From Bradyrhizobium sp. 170 (GTDB taxonomy: Bacteria; Pseudomonadota; Alphaproteobacteria; Rhizobiales; Xanthobacteraceae): 64,000 nt of DNA. The translations under genes and the position numbers were made by a program. Positions 53,167 through 63,655 of the stretch are shown here, in pieces. How positions within the stretch are numbered: position 1 is the stretch's first letter; every line of letters begins with the position of its first letter. Where the stretch lies: the NCBI RefSeq assembly GCF_023101085.1, contig NZ_CP064703.1:2480001-2544000 (forward strand), given 5' to 3'. The notes under the pieces were generated by a model. The model had not been told where the DNA came from. It saw only the letters and a list, made by a program, of their open reading frames with translations, and did no database searches.

Positions 53167-54618
53167 ATGTTTGTGTTGCGTAGCCAGCCGAAGGGCGCGC
53201 GGTTCGCGTCCTTCGGCCTCGGTCTCTGCGTCTTCGCTTTGATGCCGACCGAGATCGGATATCAGGATATTGCTTCGCTGCTGGCGCGCCAGCCCGGCGT
53301 CGCCGAGCGTTGGCAGAAGCGGGTGTTCTCCTCCGCCGGCACCATCCAGGTCGCAACATTCTCTTTCGGCCGTCCGATCGGAACCTCCTCGCCGCAAACC
53401 GCGACCTACCGGCTGGCGAGCCTCGACAATCAAGGCATCGACATCACGGGATCCGTGACGCGCAATCCGCTCGTCGCTCCGCCGCCGCGCTATCACGCCG
53501 CTGATTTTCCCAAGGTCGATCGCACGCTGAAAGGCGATCGCCTCGTCGTGACGCCGCCGCCCGCGGAAACCGCAAGCCCCGCTGAGCGCGCGCCGGCGGC
53601 CGAGGATCCCGCGACCTCGAATACATCGGTCAAGGGCGCCAAGACCGCCGAGACGGCGCCGTCCGTCGAGCGCGCGCCGCTCGATCCGGAGCTGCAGGCC
53701 GCACTGAGCGCGCCGCCGCTGGCGCAATACGACATGTCGCTGTCGCTCGAAACCAAACCTCAGGACGAACTCAAGATTATTCCGGAAACGCGCGAGGCCG
53801 CGCGCACCCCTTCGCCGCCGCGCGATGGTTTCTCCTTCAAGACCTCGAGCCTGTTTTTTGGTTCGTCGCTCGGATCGCCGGAAAGCATCGAGCGCTGGCG
53901 GCCCGGCGAAGAGCCTGTCATCGTGATGCCGGGCGCGATCCCCGATCCCGACATGAAGGTGATGGCCTCGCTGCCGGTCGATGCCGACGGTCCGGTGCGG
54001 GCCGGCGAGATGGGCGAGAGCGTTGCGCCAAAGGGCGAGGTCAATTCCGACAACCAGCGCGCCAAGATGCCCGCCGAACGTCTCGGCCTGTTCGACGAAA
54101 AGTCGCGCGCCAAGTCGGAGAAATGCCTGGCGGAAGCCGTCTATTTCGAAGCCCGCGGCGAAGCGGTGCGGGGCCAGATCGCGGTGGCGCAGGTGGTGCT
54201 GAACCGCGCGTTTTCCGGCAAATATCCGGAAACCGTGTGCGGCGTGGTCTACCAGAACAAGCACCGCCATTTGGCCTGCCAGTTCACCTTCGCCTGCGAC
54301 AACAACAAGGACGTCATTCGCGAACCCGACATGTGGGAGCGCGCGCAGAAAATCGCAAAAGCGATGCTCGATGGTCAGCTCTGGTTGCCGGAAGTCGACA
54401 AGTCGACGCACTACCACGCCTATTGGGTGCGGCCGTCCTGGGTCAATGAAATGAAGAAGATGTACAAGACCGGCGTACACACCTTCTACCGGCCGCGCGC
54501 CTGGGGCAACGGCAGCGACGCGCCGAGCTGGGGAAGCCAGGCCGAAACCGCGGCGATCTCCGCCAGGCTCGCCGAAGCCGCACAGAGCTCCGCCGAGCAG
54601 ACGAGCGCGAAACGATAG
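53167..54618 (+). CDS. Cell-wall hydrolase (SleB-like)
   Basis: A 483-residue protein. The C-terminal domain (from about residue 310) has C-L-A-E-A-V-Y-F-E-A-R-G-E-A and V-A-Q-V-V-L-N-R, the SleB/CwlJ lytic transglycosylase-like pattern with the catalytic glutamate, then L-A-C-Q-F-T-F-A-C-D and a Y-H-A-Y-W-V segment. The N-terminus is hydrophobic for about 30 residues (signal or anchor); the middle is low-complexity and Pro/Ala-rich. It likely trims peptidoglycan. ATG 53167 was preferred to TTG 53152. Confidence 0.88.
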   Translation: MFVLRSQPKGARFASFGLGLCVFALMPTEIGYQDIASLLARQPGVAERWQKRVFSSAGTIQVATFSFGRPIGTSSPQTATYRLASLDNQGIDITGSVTRNPLVAPPPRYHAADFPKVDRTLKGDRLVVTPPPAETASPAERAPAAEDPATSNTSVKGAKTAETAPSVERAPLDPELQAALSAPPLAQYDMSLSLETKPQDELKIIPETREAARTPSPPRDGFSFKTSSLFFGSSLGSPESIERWRPGEEPVIVMPGAIPDPDMKVMASLPVDADGPVRAGEMGESVAPKGEVNSDNQRAKMPAERLGLFDEKSRAKSEKCLAEAVYFEARGEAVRGQIAVAQVVLNRAFSGKYPETVCGVVYQNKHRHLACQFTFACDNNKDVIREPDMWERAQKIAKAMLDGQLWLPEVDKSTHYHAYWVRPSWVNEMKKMYKTGVHTFYRPRAWGNGSDAPSWGSQAETAAISARLAEAAQSSAEQTSAKR

Positions 54619-54626
54619 CGCTCGAC

Positions 54627-54750
54627 GTCGTCCCTGCGAACGCAGGGACCCATAACCACTGGCGGTGGTTGTCGAAACGAAATCGAACGACGGGCACTTC
54701 CTTAAACTGCGCGGCCGCGGCGTATGGATCCCTGCGTTCGCAGGGACGAC
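54627..54750. repeat. Dispersed palindromic repeat, family A (copy 2)
   Basis: GTCGTCCCTGCGAACGCAGG pairs with CTGCGTTCGCAGGGACGAC; a variable centre separates them. The rest of the 315-base gap 54619-54933 shows no gene I can support. Related copy at 5821-5940. Confidence 0.9.
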
Positions 54751-54933
54751 GTGGGGAGAAATCCCGGGCCAAAATTGTTCTCCCTGACAGTCTCATTGCA
54801 CTCGCCGATTTTGCAGGGCTGCCCTGCAGTGAGAATTTTTACTGCGGACCCCTTGGGCTTTTCATGCAGATGCATTAACTCATCGTAACATTTCGCCTGG
54901 CGGTTCCGGGCGCCGATCGATCAGGGGAAATAA

Positions 54934-56184
54934 ATGGCTGCAACGACCGGCGACCTTCGTCCAACTTCCGGCCTTGGCGCCTGGCGGACGCCGCTCGTCA
55001 TCATCATCTGCGGCTGCGCGATCGCACTGTTGAGCTTCGGCCCGCGCTCGAGCCTCGGCTTTTTCGTCCAGCCGATGAGCCGGGAATTCACCTGGGGCCG
55101 CGATGTCTTCGGCCTCGCGCTGGCGCTGCAGAACCTGTTGTGGGGACTGGGCCAGCCGATCGCGGGCGCCATCGCCGACCGGTTCGGCATCTTGCGCGTG
55201 ATGATTATAGGCGCGCTGCTCTATGCCGGCGGCCTGCTCTTGATGCGCTATTCCACGACGCCCATGTCGCTCGATCTTGGCGCCGGCGTCCTGATCGGCT
55301 TCGGTCTTTCCGGCTGTTCGTTCAATCTCGTGTTGTCGGCGTTCAGCAAGCTCTTGCCGCCCGAGAAGCGCGGCATGGCACTCGGCGCCGGCACCGCGGC
55401 CGGCTCGTTCGGACAATTTTTGTTCGCGCCGTTCGGCGTGGCGATGATCGACAATTTCGGCTGGGAGGCGGCGCTGACGGTGTTCGCGTTGCTGATGCTG
55501 CTGATCGTCCCGCTGTCGCTCGCGATCGCGACGCCGCCTGCGGCGTCGTCGAACGTCCCTGTCGCCGACCAGCAATCGTTCAAGACCGCGCTGGCGGAGG
55601 CGTTCGGCCATCGCTCCTATGTTCTATTGGTGCTCGGCTTCTTCACTTGCGGCTTCCAGCTCGCGTTCATCACCGTGCATCTACCGGCCTATCTCGCCGA
55701 TCGTGGAGTCTCGGCGCAGACCGGCGGCTGGGTGGTCGCGGCCATCGGTCTCTTCAACATCATCGGCTCGCTCAGCGTCGGCTGGCTGCAGAACAAATAT
55801 CCCAAGCGTTATATCCTCTCGCTCATCTACTTTGCCCGCGCGCTGTCGATCATGGCGTTCATCTCGTTTCCGATCACCACCTTCTCGGCGATCGTATTCG
55901 GCGCCACTACCGGCCTGACCTGGCTCTCGACGGTGCCGCCGACCTCGGCGCTGGTGGCGCTGATGTTCGGCACCCGCTGGTTCGCCACGTTGTATGGATT
56001 CGCCTTCGTCAGCCATCAGGTCGGCGGCTTCCTCGGTGTCTGGCTCGGTGGCGTGGTGTTCGAGCAGTTCGGCTCCTACACGGCGATCTGGTGGCTCTCG
56101 ATCGTGTTCGGCGTGCTGTCGGCGCTGATCAACCTGCCGATCGTCGAACAGCCGGTCGCGCGCCCGGTTGCACAACCCGCCTGA
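54934..56184 (+). CDS. MFS transporter
   Basis: A 416-residue, 12-helix major facilitator. The loop between helices 2 and 3 reads [12 protein letters not shown], the family G-x-x-x-D-R-x-G-R-R motif in degenerate form; the second half repeats it in N-K-Y-P-K-R-Y. The pattern resembles the monocarboxylate/oxalate-formate porter group. AGGGGAAA lies 3-9 bases upstream. The substrate is unknown. The reductase gene follows 43 bases later on the same strand. Confidence 0.88.
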   Translation: MAATTGDLRPTSGLGAWRTPLVIIICGCAIALLSFGPRSSLGFFVQPMSREFTWGRDVFGLALALQNLLWGLGQPIAGAIADRFGILRVMIIGALLYAGGLLLMRYSTTPMSLDLGAGVLIGFGLSGCSFNLVLSAFSKLLPPEKRGMALGAGTAAGSFGQFLFAPFGVAMIDNFGWEAALTVFALLMLLIVPLSLAIATPPAASSNVPVADQQSFKTALAEAFGHRSYVLLVLGFFTCGFQLAFITVHLPAYLADRGVSAQTGGWVVAAIGLFNIIGSLSVGWLQNKYPKRYILSLIYFARALSIMAFISFPITTFSAIVFGATTGLTWLSTVPPTSALVALMFGTRWFATLYGFAFVSHQVGGFLGVWLGGVVFEQFGSYTAIWWLSIVFGVLSALINLPIVEQPVARPVAQPA

Positions 56185-56227
56185 TGCGGTAAACACTCCC
56201 GACACAGAACAGTCCGGGGAGTTTGCC

Positions 56228-57214
56228 ATGGGAACGTTCAAGGCCATCAGGATCGACAAGGCGGAAAAGGGCACCACCGTCGCGCTGACGCAGTTCGACG
56301 AAGCCGAATTGATGGAAGGCGACGTCACGGTCGCCGTCGAATGGTCGACGCTGAACTACAAGGATGGTCTCGCCGTCACCGGCAAGGCCCCTGTGGTGCG
56401 GCGTTTCCCGATGATCGCCGGCATCGACTTCGCCGGCACTGTCGAACAATCCTCACATCCAGCGTGGAAGGCCGGCGACAAGGTCGTCTGCAACGGCTGG
56501 GGCATGGGCGAGACCCATCTCGGCGCCTATGCCGAAAAGGCCCGCGTCAAGGGTGACTGGCTGGTAAGGCTGCCGGAAAACATCTCGACGCGCGAAGCGA
56601 TGGCGATCGGGACCGCCGGCTATACCGCGATGCTGTCGGTGCTGGCGCTGGAGAAGCATGGCCTGACGCCTGCGAGCGGCCCTGTCGTGGTGACCGGCGC
56701 CGCCGGCGGCGTCGGTTCGGTCGCCACCGCCGTGCTCTCCAGGCTCGGCTACCACGTCATCGCGTCCACCGGGCGGATGTCGGAAGCCGACTATCTCAAG
56801 AAGCTCGGCGCCGCCGAGGTGATCGACCGTGCCGAACTCGCAGGGCCCGCCAAGCCGCTGGCGAAGGAGCGCTGGGCTGGCGGCGTCGACAGCGTTGGCT
56901 CGACGACGCTCGCCAACCTGCTTTCGATGACGAAATATGGCGGCGCCATCGCCGCTTGCGGGCTTGCCGCCGGCATGGACCTGCCGTCATCGGTCGCGCC
57001 TTTCATTTTACGCGGGGTGTGCCTTCTCGGCATCGATTCCGTGATGTGTCCGTTGCCCCAGCGCAGGCTCGCCTGGAACCGTCTTGCCAGCGATTTGGAC
57101 AAGGGTAAACTGGCTGAAATTACTCAGGAAATCACCCTCGACCAAGTCGTCGGAACCGGCGCGCAAATCCTCGCTGGCCAGGTCCGCGGTCGAATCGTGG
57201 TAAAAATTCTCTAA
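56228..57214 (+). CDS. Acrylyl-CoA reductase-like MDR oxidoreductase (AcuI/YhdH)
   Basis: A 328-residue zinc-free medium-chain reductase. The N-terminus [11 protein letters not shown] and [10 protein letters not shown] are typical of the YhdH/AcuI group; the nucleotide-binding site is [13 protein letters not shown], and M-C-P-L-P-Q-R-R occurs near the C-terminus. AcuI reduces acryloyl-CoA to propionyl-CoA with NADPH and detoxifies acrylate. ATG 56228 was chosen over a longer frame. The MFS gene is immediately upstream. Confidence 0.92.
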   Translation: MGTFKAIRIDKAEKGTTVALTQFDEAELMEGDVTVAVEWSTLNYKDGLAVTGKAPVVRRFPMIAGIDFAGTVEQSSHPAWKAGDKVVCNGWGMGETHLGAYAEKARVKGDWLVRLPENISTREAMAIGTAGYTAMLSVLALEKHGLTPASGPVVVTGAAGGVGSVATAVLSRLGYHVIASTGRMSEADYLKKLGAAEVIDRAELAGPAKPLAKERWAGGVDSVGSTTLANLLSMTKYGGAIAACGLAAGMDLPSSVAPFILRGVCLLGIDSVMCPLPQRRLAWNRLASDLDKGKLAEITQEITLDQVVGTGAQILAGQVRGRIVVKIL

Positions 57215-57321
57215 CGGCGTTCAGACTTTACCAACCAACCTGCTCCAATGTTGCCACGGTTGGTATGGTAAGCACGGGGTAAAGGCGGGCGCCCGCGCTA
57301 TTGTTAAGTTGGAGTAGCTGC

Positions 57322-57954
57322 ATGCTTGCGCGTTTGGTTCTGGGGGCCGTCACGGCCAGTGCGATGATTGTTCCTGCGCTGGCCGGGAGCATGAATGCCG
57401 ACGAGGCGCGCAGGTTTGTGAGCGGCAAGGTTTTCGCCTTTACCTGTTTCGACGGCACCCGCGGCGCCGGCCGCATTCTCGAAGATCTCGGCGCTGCCGG
57501 CTCGGTCCAATTCGCGGGCTCGGGCCCGATCCGCCATGTACGCCTGCCCGGCAACACGCTGCAGATTCGCGGCCAGGCTGTCTGCGCTTCGATCAAGGGG
57601 CTTCCGTTCGAGCCGTGCTTCAATCTCGACAAGCGCGACGATCGCTCGTTCCGCGGCTCCGTCTCGGGCATGGGCTTCGCCTATTGCGATTTCCGCCATC
57701 AGGGCGCCTCGCAGATGCTCATGGCGCGCTCCGTGGCGCGACCGCGTTCGCTGCATCGTCGGGAGGAGCCGTCGCGCGCGGCGGCTGATGCACGTGCCGA
57801 GGTAACGGGACGGGTCGAGACGCCGGCGGTCGAGAGCGCCAAGCTCGAGCCGGTGAAATCCGAGCCGAAGGTGGAGCAGGTCAAGTCTGAGCCGGCCAAG
57901 GCCGAAGCAGCCAAGGCCGAGGGCGCCTCGGAGCTGCGCCGCTCGACCGACTGA
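57322..57954 (+). CDS. Secreted hypothetical protein with charged C-terminal tail
   Basis: A 210-residue protein with a signal peptide (about residues 1-22, ending A-L-A-G). The mature part has conserved-looking cysteines in F-T-C-F-D-G-T, A-V-C-A-S, P-C-F-N and Y-C-D-F, probably two disulfides. The C-terminal 75 residues are low-complexity, with K-S-E-P-x-K repeats. GGAG lies 9 bases before ATG 57322. I recognise no family. It follows the reductase by 107 bases. Confidence 0.75.
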   Translation: MLARLVLGAVTASAMIVPALAGSMNADEARRFVSGKVFAFTCFDGTRGAGRILEDLGAAGSVQFAGSGPIRHVRLPGNTLQIRGQAVCASIKGLPFEPCFNLDKRDDRSFRGSVSGMGFAYCDFRHQGASQMLMARSVARPRSLHRREEPSRAAADARAEVTGRVETPAVESAKLEPVKSEPKVEQVKSEPAKAEAAKAEGASELRRSTD

Positions 57955-58034
57955 TCGCGGAAACACCGCCTGCAGCCGGTCCGAGAGCGGTCGCGCGACG
58001 GTGAACATCCGGCATCCAGCCTCATCCGGCGCAC

Positions 58035-58060
58035 GCCAACCCGTAGTCATACGGGCTGGC
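58035..58060. repeat. Hairpin in intergenic region
   Basis: GCCAACCCGTA (58035-58045) and TACGGGCTGGC (58050-58060) form an 11-bp stem with one mismatch and a 4-base loop. No T tract follows. It lies 81 bases after the preceding gene and could mark its transcript end. Confidence 0.45.
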
Positions 58061-58144
58061 GGATTCATGTCCTGGTAGCGAATCTCATCCCAACTGGTGA
58101 CCGGCAGAGAAGGCCGGGAGGCGGCCCAACACATGAGATCAATC

Positions 58145-58378
58145 ATGCCGCTGTATTTTTTCCGGATCAGCCACGGCCGCTACGCGGGCGCATCCGATCA
58201 GGGCTCCGAATTCGAAAGCCGCGAGGCGGCCTGGACCGAGATGACGAACGTCTGCGGTAATCTCCTCGGCAGCCTTTCGCGCAGCCTGAAACAGGACGCC
58301 GAGTGGCAGATGGAGCTTCTGGACGAAGCCAAGAAGCCCGTGTTCAGGATTCGCCTTGTCGCCGAATCCGTTGGTTAG
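58145..58378 (+). CDS. DUF6894 small protein
   Basis: A 77-residue protein. M-P-L-Y-F-F-R-I-S-H-G-R-Y is the common opening of this family, followed by F-E-S-R-E-A-A-W-T-E-M and W-Q-M-E-L-L-D-E-A. ATG 58145 was chosen for this; ATG 58133 is in frame and also possible. Many copies of the family occur per genome in Bradyrhizobium, with no known role. It lies upstream of the chemotaxis receptor by 169 bases. Confidence 0.8.
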   Translation: MPLYFFRISHGRYAGASDQGSEFESREAAWTEMTNVCGNLLGSLSRSLKQDAEWQMELLDEAKKPVFRIRLVAESVG

Positions 58379-58547
58379 CGCTCGATCCAGCGTCCATCCC
58401 ACACCCGGGTAATTTTACGGACCCCCGAATTAACCATCGCTTGCGACCTGATGCGTACGGTTGCCGAATATTCCCGGCGCATCGAAATTTGACGGCAGTT
58501 CCTCATAATTCCGCGTCGCCCATCTCCAACGCTTGAGAGAGCCAGCC

Positions 58548-60236
58548 ATGTCCGCACTTTCCATCCGCGCCAAAGTCATCGCCGTGATCGCATTAATGCT
58601 GATTGCGATGTCCGGCACGGGCCTCTTGGCAATCCGCAGCATGCAGGTGATCAACGCCCATACGGTGGAAATCGCCTCGAGCTGGCTTCCGAGCGTTCGG
58701 GTGCTCGGTGAACTGCGCGCGGATATCAACCTGTTCCGCGTTGCGCTCCGTGCCCATGTCATGGCGGAAACGCTGGAGGCGAAGGCCGCCAACGACAAGC
58801 GACTGGCCGGCATCCTCGAAAGGATCGCGAAAGATCGCAAGGCTTACGAGCCGATGATTACCTCTCCCGAAGAGCGCTCGATCTACGAGAACTGGGCGCG
58901 CGCCTGGGACAAGTACATCACAGGCGTCCAGGAGGTGATCGACCTGTCGCGCCAGAGCATCGGCCGGATTCCCCATGAGGCGGGCGAAGCCATCTCCAAG
59001 AAGGTTGCGGTCATCGCCGCCGAATCCGATGCGTTTCTCGAGAAGGGCATCAATCTCAACAATACGGGTGCGGACACCGCAACCCGGCAGGCCGCCGAAG
59101 GTTACAATTTTGCATTCTGGCTCGTGTTGAGCATAGTCGCTGCCGTCGTCATCTGCGGCGTCGGCGTGGGGGTCTATCTGGTCCGCGACCTCTCGCGCGG
59201 GATCGCCTCCATCGTGAAGCCGATGCAGGCGCTGGGAAGCGGCGACCTGACCGCCGCAGTGACGCGCCGCGGTGAGAAGACCGAAATCGGCGTCATGGCG
59301 GACGCCTTGCAGGTGTTCAAGGATGCGCTGATCGCCAAGAAGGTTGCCGATGAAGCCGCCGCCCGCGATGCTGAAGCCAAGATCGAGCGCGGCCGCCGTG
59401 TCGACGGCATCACCCGCAACTTCGAGGCCATGATTGGCGAGATCGTCGAAACCGTGTCGTCGGCCTCCACCGAACTCGAGGCATCCGCAGGCACGCTGAG
59501 CTCGACCGCGGAGCGCGCGCAGGAACTCGCCACCACCGTCTCGGCAGCCTCGGAAGAGGCTTCCACCAACGTGCAGTCGGTCGCATCCGCCACCGAGGAA
59601 ATGGCGTCCTCGGTCAATGAGATCAGCCGGCAGGTGCAGGAATCGGCGCGGATGGCCAGCGAAGCCGTGGATCAGGCCTCAAGGACCAACGATCGGGTCG
59701 GCGAATTGTCGAAGGCCGCCGCCCGCATCGGCGACGTGATCGAATTGATCAACAACATCGCGGGCCAGACCAACCTGCTTGCGCTCAACGCCACCATCGA
59801 GGCGGCACGCGCCGGTGAAGCCGGCCGTGGCTTCGCGGTCGTTGCGTCCGAAGTGAAGGCGCTGGCCGAACAGACCGCCAAGGCCACCGGCGAGATTGGG
59901 CAACAGATCACCGGTATTCAGGCTGCAACCCAGGATTCGGTCGGCGCCATCCAGGAGATCTCGGGCACCATCGGAAAGCTTTCCGAAATTTCCTCCGCGA
60001 TCGCAGCCGCCGTGGAAGAGCAGGGCGCGGCGACGCAGGAAATCTCCCGCAACGTGCAGCAGGCCGCGCAGGGGACGCAGATGGTCTCCGCCAACATCAC
60101 CGACGTGCAGCGCGGCGCGACCGAGACGGAGACCGCCTCGTCGCACGTTCTCTCCGCGGCGCAGTCGCTGTCGGGAGACAGCAACCGTCTCAAGCTCGAG
60201 GTCGCCAAATTCCTCGATTCGGTGCGCGCTGCCTGA
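58548..60236 (+). CDS. Methyl-accepting chemotaxis protein
   Basis: A 562-residue receptor. Two membrane helices (about residues 9-29 and 188-210) frame a periplasmic four-helix-type sensor domain; a HAMP segment follows (about 211-265). The cytoplasmic hairpin tip contains the invariant core [20 protein letters not shown]. No C-terminal CheR-binding pentapeptide is seen. The ligand is unknown. Its TGA abuts the TCA-encoded stop of the opposite gene (TGATCA). Confidence 0.95.
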   Translation: MSALSIRAKVIAVIALMLIAMSGTGLLAIRSMQVINAHTVEIASSWLPSVRVLGELRADINLFRVALRAHVMAETLEAKAANDKRLAGILERIAKDRKAYEPMITSPEERSIYENWARAWDKYITGVQEVIDLSRQSIGRIPHEAGEAISKKVAVIAAESDAFLEKGINLNNTGADTATRQAAEGYNFAFWLVLSIVAAVVICGVGVGVYLVRDLSRGIASIVKPMQALGSGDLTAAVTRRGEKTEIGVMADALQVFKDALIAKKVADEAAARDAEAKIERGRRVDGITRNFEAMIGEIVETVSSASTELEASAGTLSSTAERAQELATTVSAASEEASTNVQSVASATEEMASSVNEISRQVQESARMASEAVDQASRTNDRVGELSKAAARIGDVIELINNIAGQTNLLALNATIEAARAGEAGRGFAVVASEVKALAEQTAKATGEIGQQITGIQAATQDSVGAIQEISGTIGKLSEISSAIAAAVEEQGAATQEISRNVQQAAQGTQMVSANITDVQRGATETETASSHVLSAAQSLSGDSNRLKLEVAKFLDSVRAA

Positions 60237-62957
60237 TCAACTCCCTGTCGGCGTTGCCGGGGCAACCGGTGCCGCCGCCTGCCTGCGGAACAGGATCCGC
60301 TGGTACAGCCAGCCGATCGCCACCAGCACCAGGCCCAGACACATGAAGGACAGCGCGCGATAGACGCCCGTCAGTGTCGACATGTCGATCAGGAAGGCTT
60401 TCAGGATCGTCAGCGCGATGACAACCGCTGACGCCAGCCGCGCGCGCTGCGAGTTGACGAGAATACCGATGCCGAGCAGGACGACGCCGAACGCGAGGTA
60501 GGCAATCGAGTAGGTGTATTGCTCGGCGCCGGTGGTCGGACCATGCGCTGTGACCGGGCCGTGGTAGATCCGCCGGATCTCAAATGTCACATAGGCGAGT
60601 GCGAGAATGAGCGCTCCTGCCGCGATCGTGTTGGCGTAGCCGGTCGGGCGTCTGCCCGCCACGGCATAGGACAACAGCAGCGCGAGCACCGCAGGCAGGG
60701 CGTAGCCGAGCAGCAAAAGGTTGATCACGATGCCGCCGACATCGATCGACCAGAGAATCGGGTTCTCCAGCAACATCAGCCCGAACAGCGCGGCAAGGCC
60801 GGCAAACGCAGTGAGCAGGATAGCACCGGCATTGTGAATGACGCTGCCGGTACGGATGCGGAGGCGTTCCAGCCCGATCGCCATTGCGAGCGCAACGCAG
60901 ACCTGCAGCGCGACCTCGGTGAGTCCGGCGCTCTGGCGATAGACGTCGCCATTGTTGACGGCATGGCGGATTTCCATGAATGCCAGCAGCACCGTGAACA
61001 GGATCGCCGCCGCCTCTACCGTCCGCAACGGCGCGTCATCGCCGCCGCGGCGCAGCAAGATGCTGCCGGCCCAGAATGATGCGGCGGGAATGCCATAGCC
61101 CCACAACAGCCAGTTGAAAATCGGCGTGGTGCCGACGGCCTCACCTACGATGCGCGGCTCGTAACCGATCCGCAGCACCACGATGCCGGCGAGGATGGCC
61201 GCAAGCGTGCGCAGGAACGCGATCGGCCGTTGCGTCGAAATCCAGGCGGTGCCTGCCGACATCAGCGCCAGCGCGATCGTCAGCCAGCCTTTTTCCAGCG
61301 CAAAGGTCAGCGCGAGCGCCAGCGCTGCAAGCGTGCCGGTCGCAAACAGCGCGATCGAAGCCTGCAGTCCCGGACGGTCATCGCGCTTGCTGAGGATCTC
61401 GGTCGCGGCGGCATTGGCCACAGCCAGCAGCACCGCGAGTATGGCAAACGGGATCGAGCGGTCGAGATGCGCGATGCGGGCGTAGAGCGCGACCAGCAGC
61501 GCCAGCGGCGTGAAGACCGCCGCCGCCGACCAGATCACCGGTATGATCGGTCCTGTTGAACGCCCCTGCGCGAGGAATCCCGCCACGCCAAAACCTGCCG
61601 CGAAGATCGCGGCCGAGATCAGGTGCAGCGACACCGATCCGTCCGTGGCGTTCGGCCCGATGCCCGACAACGGGCCGCCGGGCAGCACCAGCATGTCGGG
61701 ATTGGCGCGAACGGCCCACTCGGCGAATACGACAAAGACCAACGCGGCCGCGGCCCCGACGGCGCCGGCGGCGGCGTCGCTGCGCCAGGCGACCAGGAGA
61801 CTGCCGGCCACCAGCAGGCCGAACACGATCATCGCAGCGTCAGCATGGAAGCCGTTCAGCACGATCAAGGTTGCGCCCAGCAAATAGGCCGCGAGCGAGC
61901 CGGATGAGATCGGCTCGACCTGGCCCTCGTCGGCGGGCGGACCGAACATGAAACCGCACACCACGAGCAATGCGGCGAGAATGAAACCGGCGAGCACGTG
62001 GAACGCATGCGGGCCGACCATCGACGGACCGCATTGCAGGCAGGGGAACGTCCACAACAGCGCGAACGCGATCGTGGTGACCGCGAGCCAGCGCCACAAC
62101 CTCACGCGTGCAAGGCCGAAAGCGGCTGCGGTGACGATCGCGAGATAGATGTAGAGCGCCCAGAAGTCCGGCTTGCCGGACGAGACCAGGACCGGCGTCA
62201 CGAAAGCGCCGACGACGCCGAGACCGGCAAGCGCCGGCCCATGCAGCAGCGCCGCGGCCAGCGTGCCCATCGCGACCAGCCCGAGCAGGATGAAGGCGGT
62301 GGCCGGCACCAGGAAGCCGTAAAGCGCATAGGCCGCATACACCGTGGCGAACGCGACCGCCGTTCCGGCGGCCGTCAGGATGGCCGGGATATTGGCGATC
62401 GGCAGTGCTACTATCGAAGACACGCTCTCCTTGCGGCGCGTCCATTCGCCGGCCAGCAGCAGGGCCAGCGCAAACAGGCCGCCCAGCATCGTGCGGACGC
62501 CCGGGCCGAGCAGGCCGGCCTCGATCGAATAGCGGACCATGAAGAACCCGCCGAGCGCCAGCGTCAGCCCGCCGATCCACACGACCCAGCGAGTGCCGAC
62601 GGTTTCCTCGAAGCCACGATCGGATTGCGGCAGCGGGGGTGGCGGTGGCGCCGCGCCGCCTGCGGCCTGCTCTGATGTCTCGGAAGGCGCAACGGGAGCG
62701 ACGGATTCTGTGTCGGGAACGATGGGCGGTGGTGTCGGCGTAGCGCCGGCTGAAGCCGACGGCAGGCTCTGCTCGAACGCTTCCCATGGCGTGAGCGGCG
62801 GAGGCACGGGCGCAGCGGCGGCCGCCGGCGTCGCCTGGATTGCATCCAGGCGCTGGCGCAACTCCGCCACCTGGTTCATGGCCTTCCGCGCGAAAATCAA
62901 AGCGACGATCGCGATTACGAGCGGCGCGAAGAAGAAAACGAAGGGTTCGTCGAACAT
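60237..62957 (-). CDS. DUF2339 polytopic membrane protein
   Basis: A 906-residue integral membrane protein with about 25 hydrophobic segments. The N-terminal 130 residues include a membrane helix, a short coiled coil (E-L-R-Q-R-L-D-A-I) and a Pro/Ala-rich linker before the conserved F-E-E-T-V-G-T-R-W-V-V-W-I-G-G opening of the repeated membrane domain. The family has no proven function; envelope roles have been suggested. Start ATG 62957. It is convergent with the chemotaxis receptor, stop to stop. Confidence 0.88.
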   Translation of the reverse strand: MFDEPFVFFFAPLVIAIVALIFARKAMNQVAELRQRLDAIQATPAAAAAPVPPPLTPWEAFEQSLPSASAGATPTPPPIVPDTESVAPVAPSETSEQAAGGAAPPPPPLPQSDRGFEETVGTRWVVWIGGLTLALGGFFMVRYSIEAGLLGPGVRTMLGGLFALALLLAGEWTRRKESVSSIVALPIANIPAILTAAGTAVAFATVYAAYALYGFLVPATAFILLGLVAMGTLAAALLHGPALAGLGVVGAFVTPVLVSSGKPDFWALYIYLAIVTAAAFGLARVRLWRWLAVTTIAFALLWTFPCLQCGPSMVGPHAFHVLAGFILAALLVVCGFMFGPPADEGQVEPISSGSLAAYLLGATLIVLNGFHADAAMIVFGLLVAGSLLVAWRSDAAAGAVGAAAALVFVVFAEWAVRANPDMLVLPGGPLSGIGPNATDGSVSLHLISAAIFAAGFGVAGFLAQGRSTGPIIPVIWSAAAVFTPLALLVALYARIAHLDRSIPFAILAVLLAVANAAATEILSKRDDRPGLQASIALFATGTLAALALALTFALEKGWLTIALALMSAGTAWISTQRPIAFLRTLAAILAGIVVLRIGYEPRIVGEAVGTTPIFNWLLWGYGIPAASFWAGSILLRRGGDDAPLRTVEAAAILFTVLLAFMEIRHAVNNGDVYRQSAGLTEVALQVCVALAMAIGLERLRIRTGSVIHNAGAILLTAFAGLAALFGLMLLENPILWSIDVGGIVINLLLLGYALPAVLALLLSYAVAGRRPTGYANTIAAGALILALAYVTFEIRRIYHGPVTAHGPTTGAEQYTYSIAYLAFGVVLLGIGILVNSQRARLASAVVIALTILKAFLIDMSTLTGVYRALSFMCLGLVLVAIGWLYQRILFRRQAAAPVAPATPTGS

Positions 62958-63057
62958 CGGGCCTCCAGGCGGGCGCGTGAGAGCGTTAACCGGCCACGTC
63001 CGCAGCCTGGTTGCAATCCTGTGTGTGCCGTTGTCCGTTAAAAGTTCAAATCGGCCG

Positions 63058-63564
63058 CTAATCCAGATCGAGGCGGAACGGCCGGCCTTCGACCGTCATG
63101 CTGCCGGGGCCCATTTCATCGAGGGCGCGCAGCATCCGGCCCTCTCGCCCGAGCGCTCTGTCGGCGAGGCTGACGATCAGCCGGTTCGGGGAAGCGATCG
63201 GAGAGCGAGCGCGAATTTGCCGGGCAATCTCGATCTCGTTGCGGTGCGGATTGAGCGCGCAGGCGGCGGCAAAGGCGCTCGCGGTCGAGCGGCTGATGCC
63301 GGCATAGCAATGCACCACCATCGGCGCGCTGCGGTCCCAATTGCGGACGAAGTTCAGCACCCTCTCGATATGCTGGTCCGATGGCGCGACAAAACCGTCC
63401 ATCTGCTCGGTGATGTCGTCCATCGACACTTTCAGATGATTGGCCTCGAGCACTGAAGCCGGCCGCAGCACCTGATCGACATTGGCCATCACGGTGAGGA
63501 TGTGGCTGGCGCCGGTGGCTCTGACGGTCTCGGGAAGGGCGGCAAGCGAACAGATGTGAAGCAT
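63058..63564 (-). CDS. Protein-tyrosine-phosphatase-like protein
   Basis: A 168-residue protein with the phosphatase P-loop H-C-Y-A-G-I-S-R-S (Cys86, Arg92), C-x5-R type. M-D-D-I-T-E (about 48-53) could hold the general acid. The fold matches bacterial dual-specificity-like phosphatases that act on tyrosine or lipid/inositol phosphates. ATG 63564 with AGGA eight bases upstream. The HD hydrolase gene lies just upstream on the same strand, so they may be cotranscribed. Confidence 0.85.
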   Translation of the reverse strand: MLHICSLAALPETVRATGASHILTVMANVDQVLRPASVLEANHLKVSMDDITEQMDGFVAPSDQHIERVLNFVRNWDRSAPMVVHCYAGISRSTASAFAAACALNPHRNEIEIARQIRARSPIASPNRLIVSLADRALGREGRMLRALDEMGPGSMTVEGRPFRLDLD

Positions 63565-63655
63565 GGCGATCCTGCGAAGCATTCCCTGGAAGGTCCTGTT
63601 TTGTCGCAATTATAGGCCCGCAGGCTGGGCGGTGAAAGCAGGATTGGCGGGGCGA

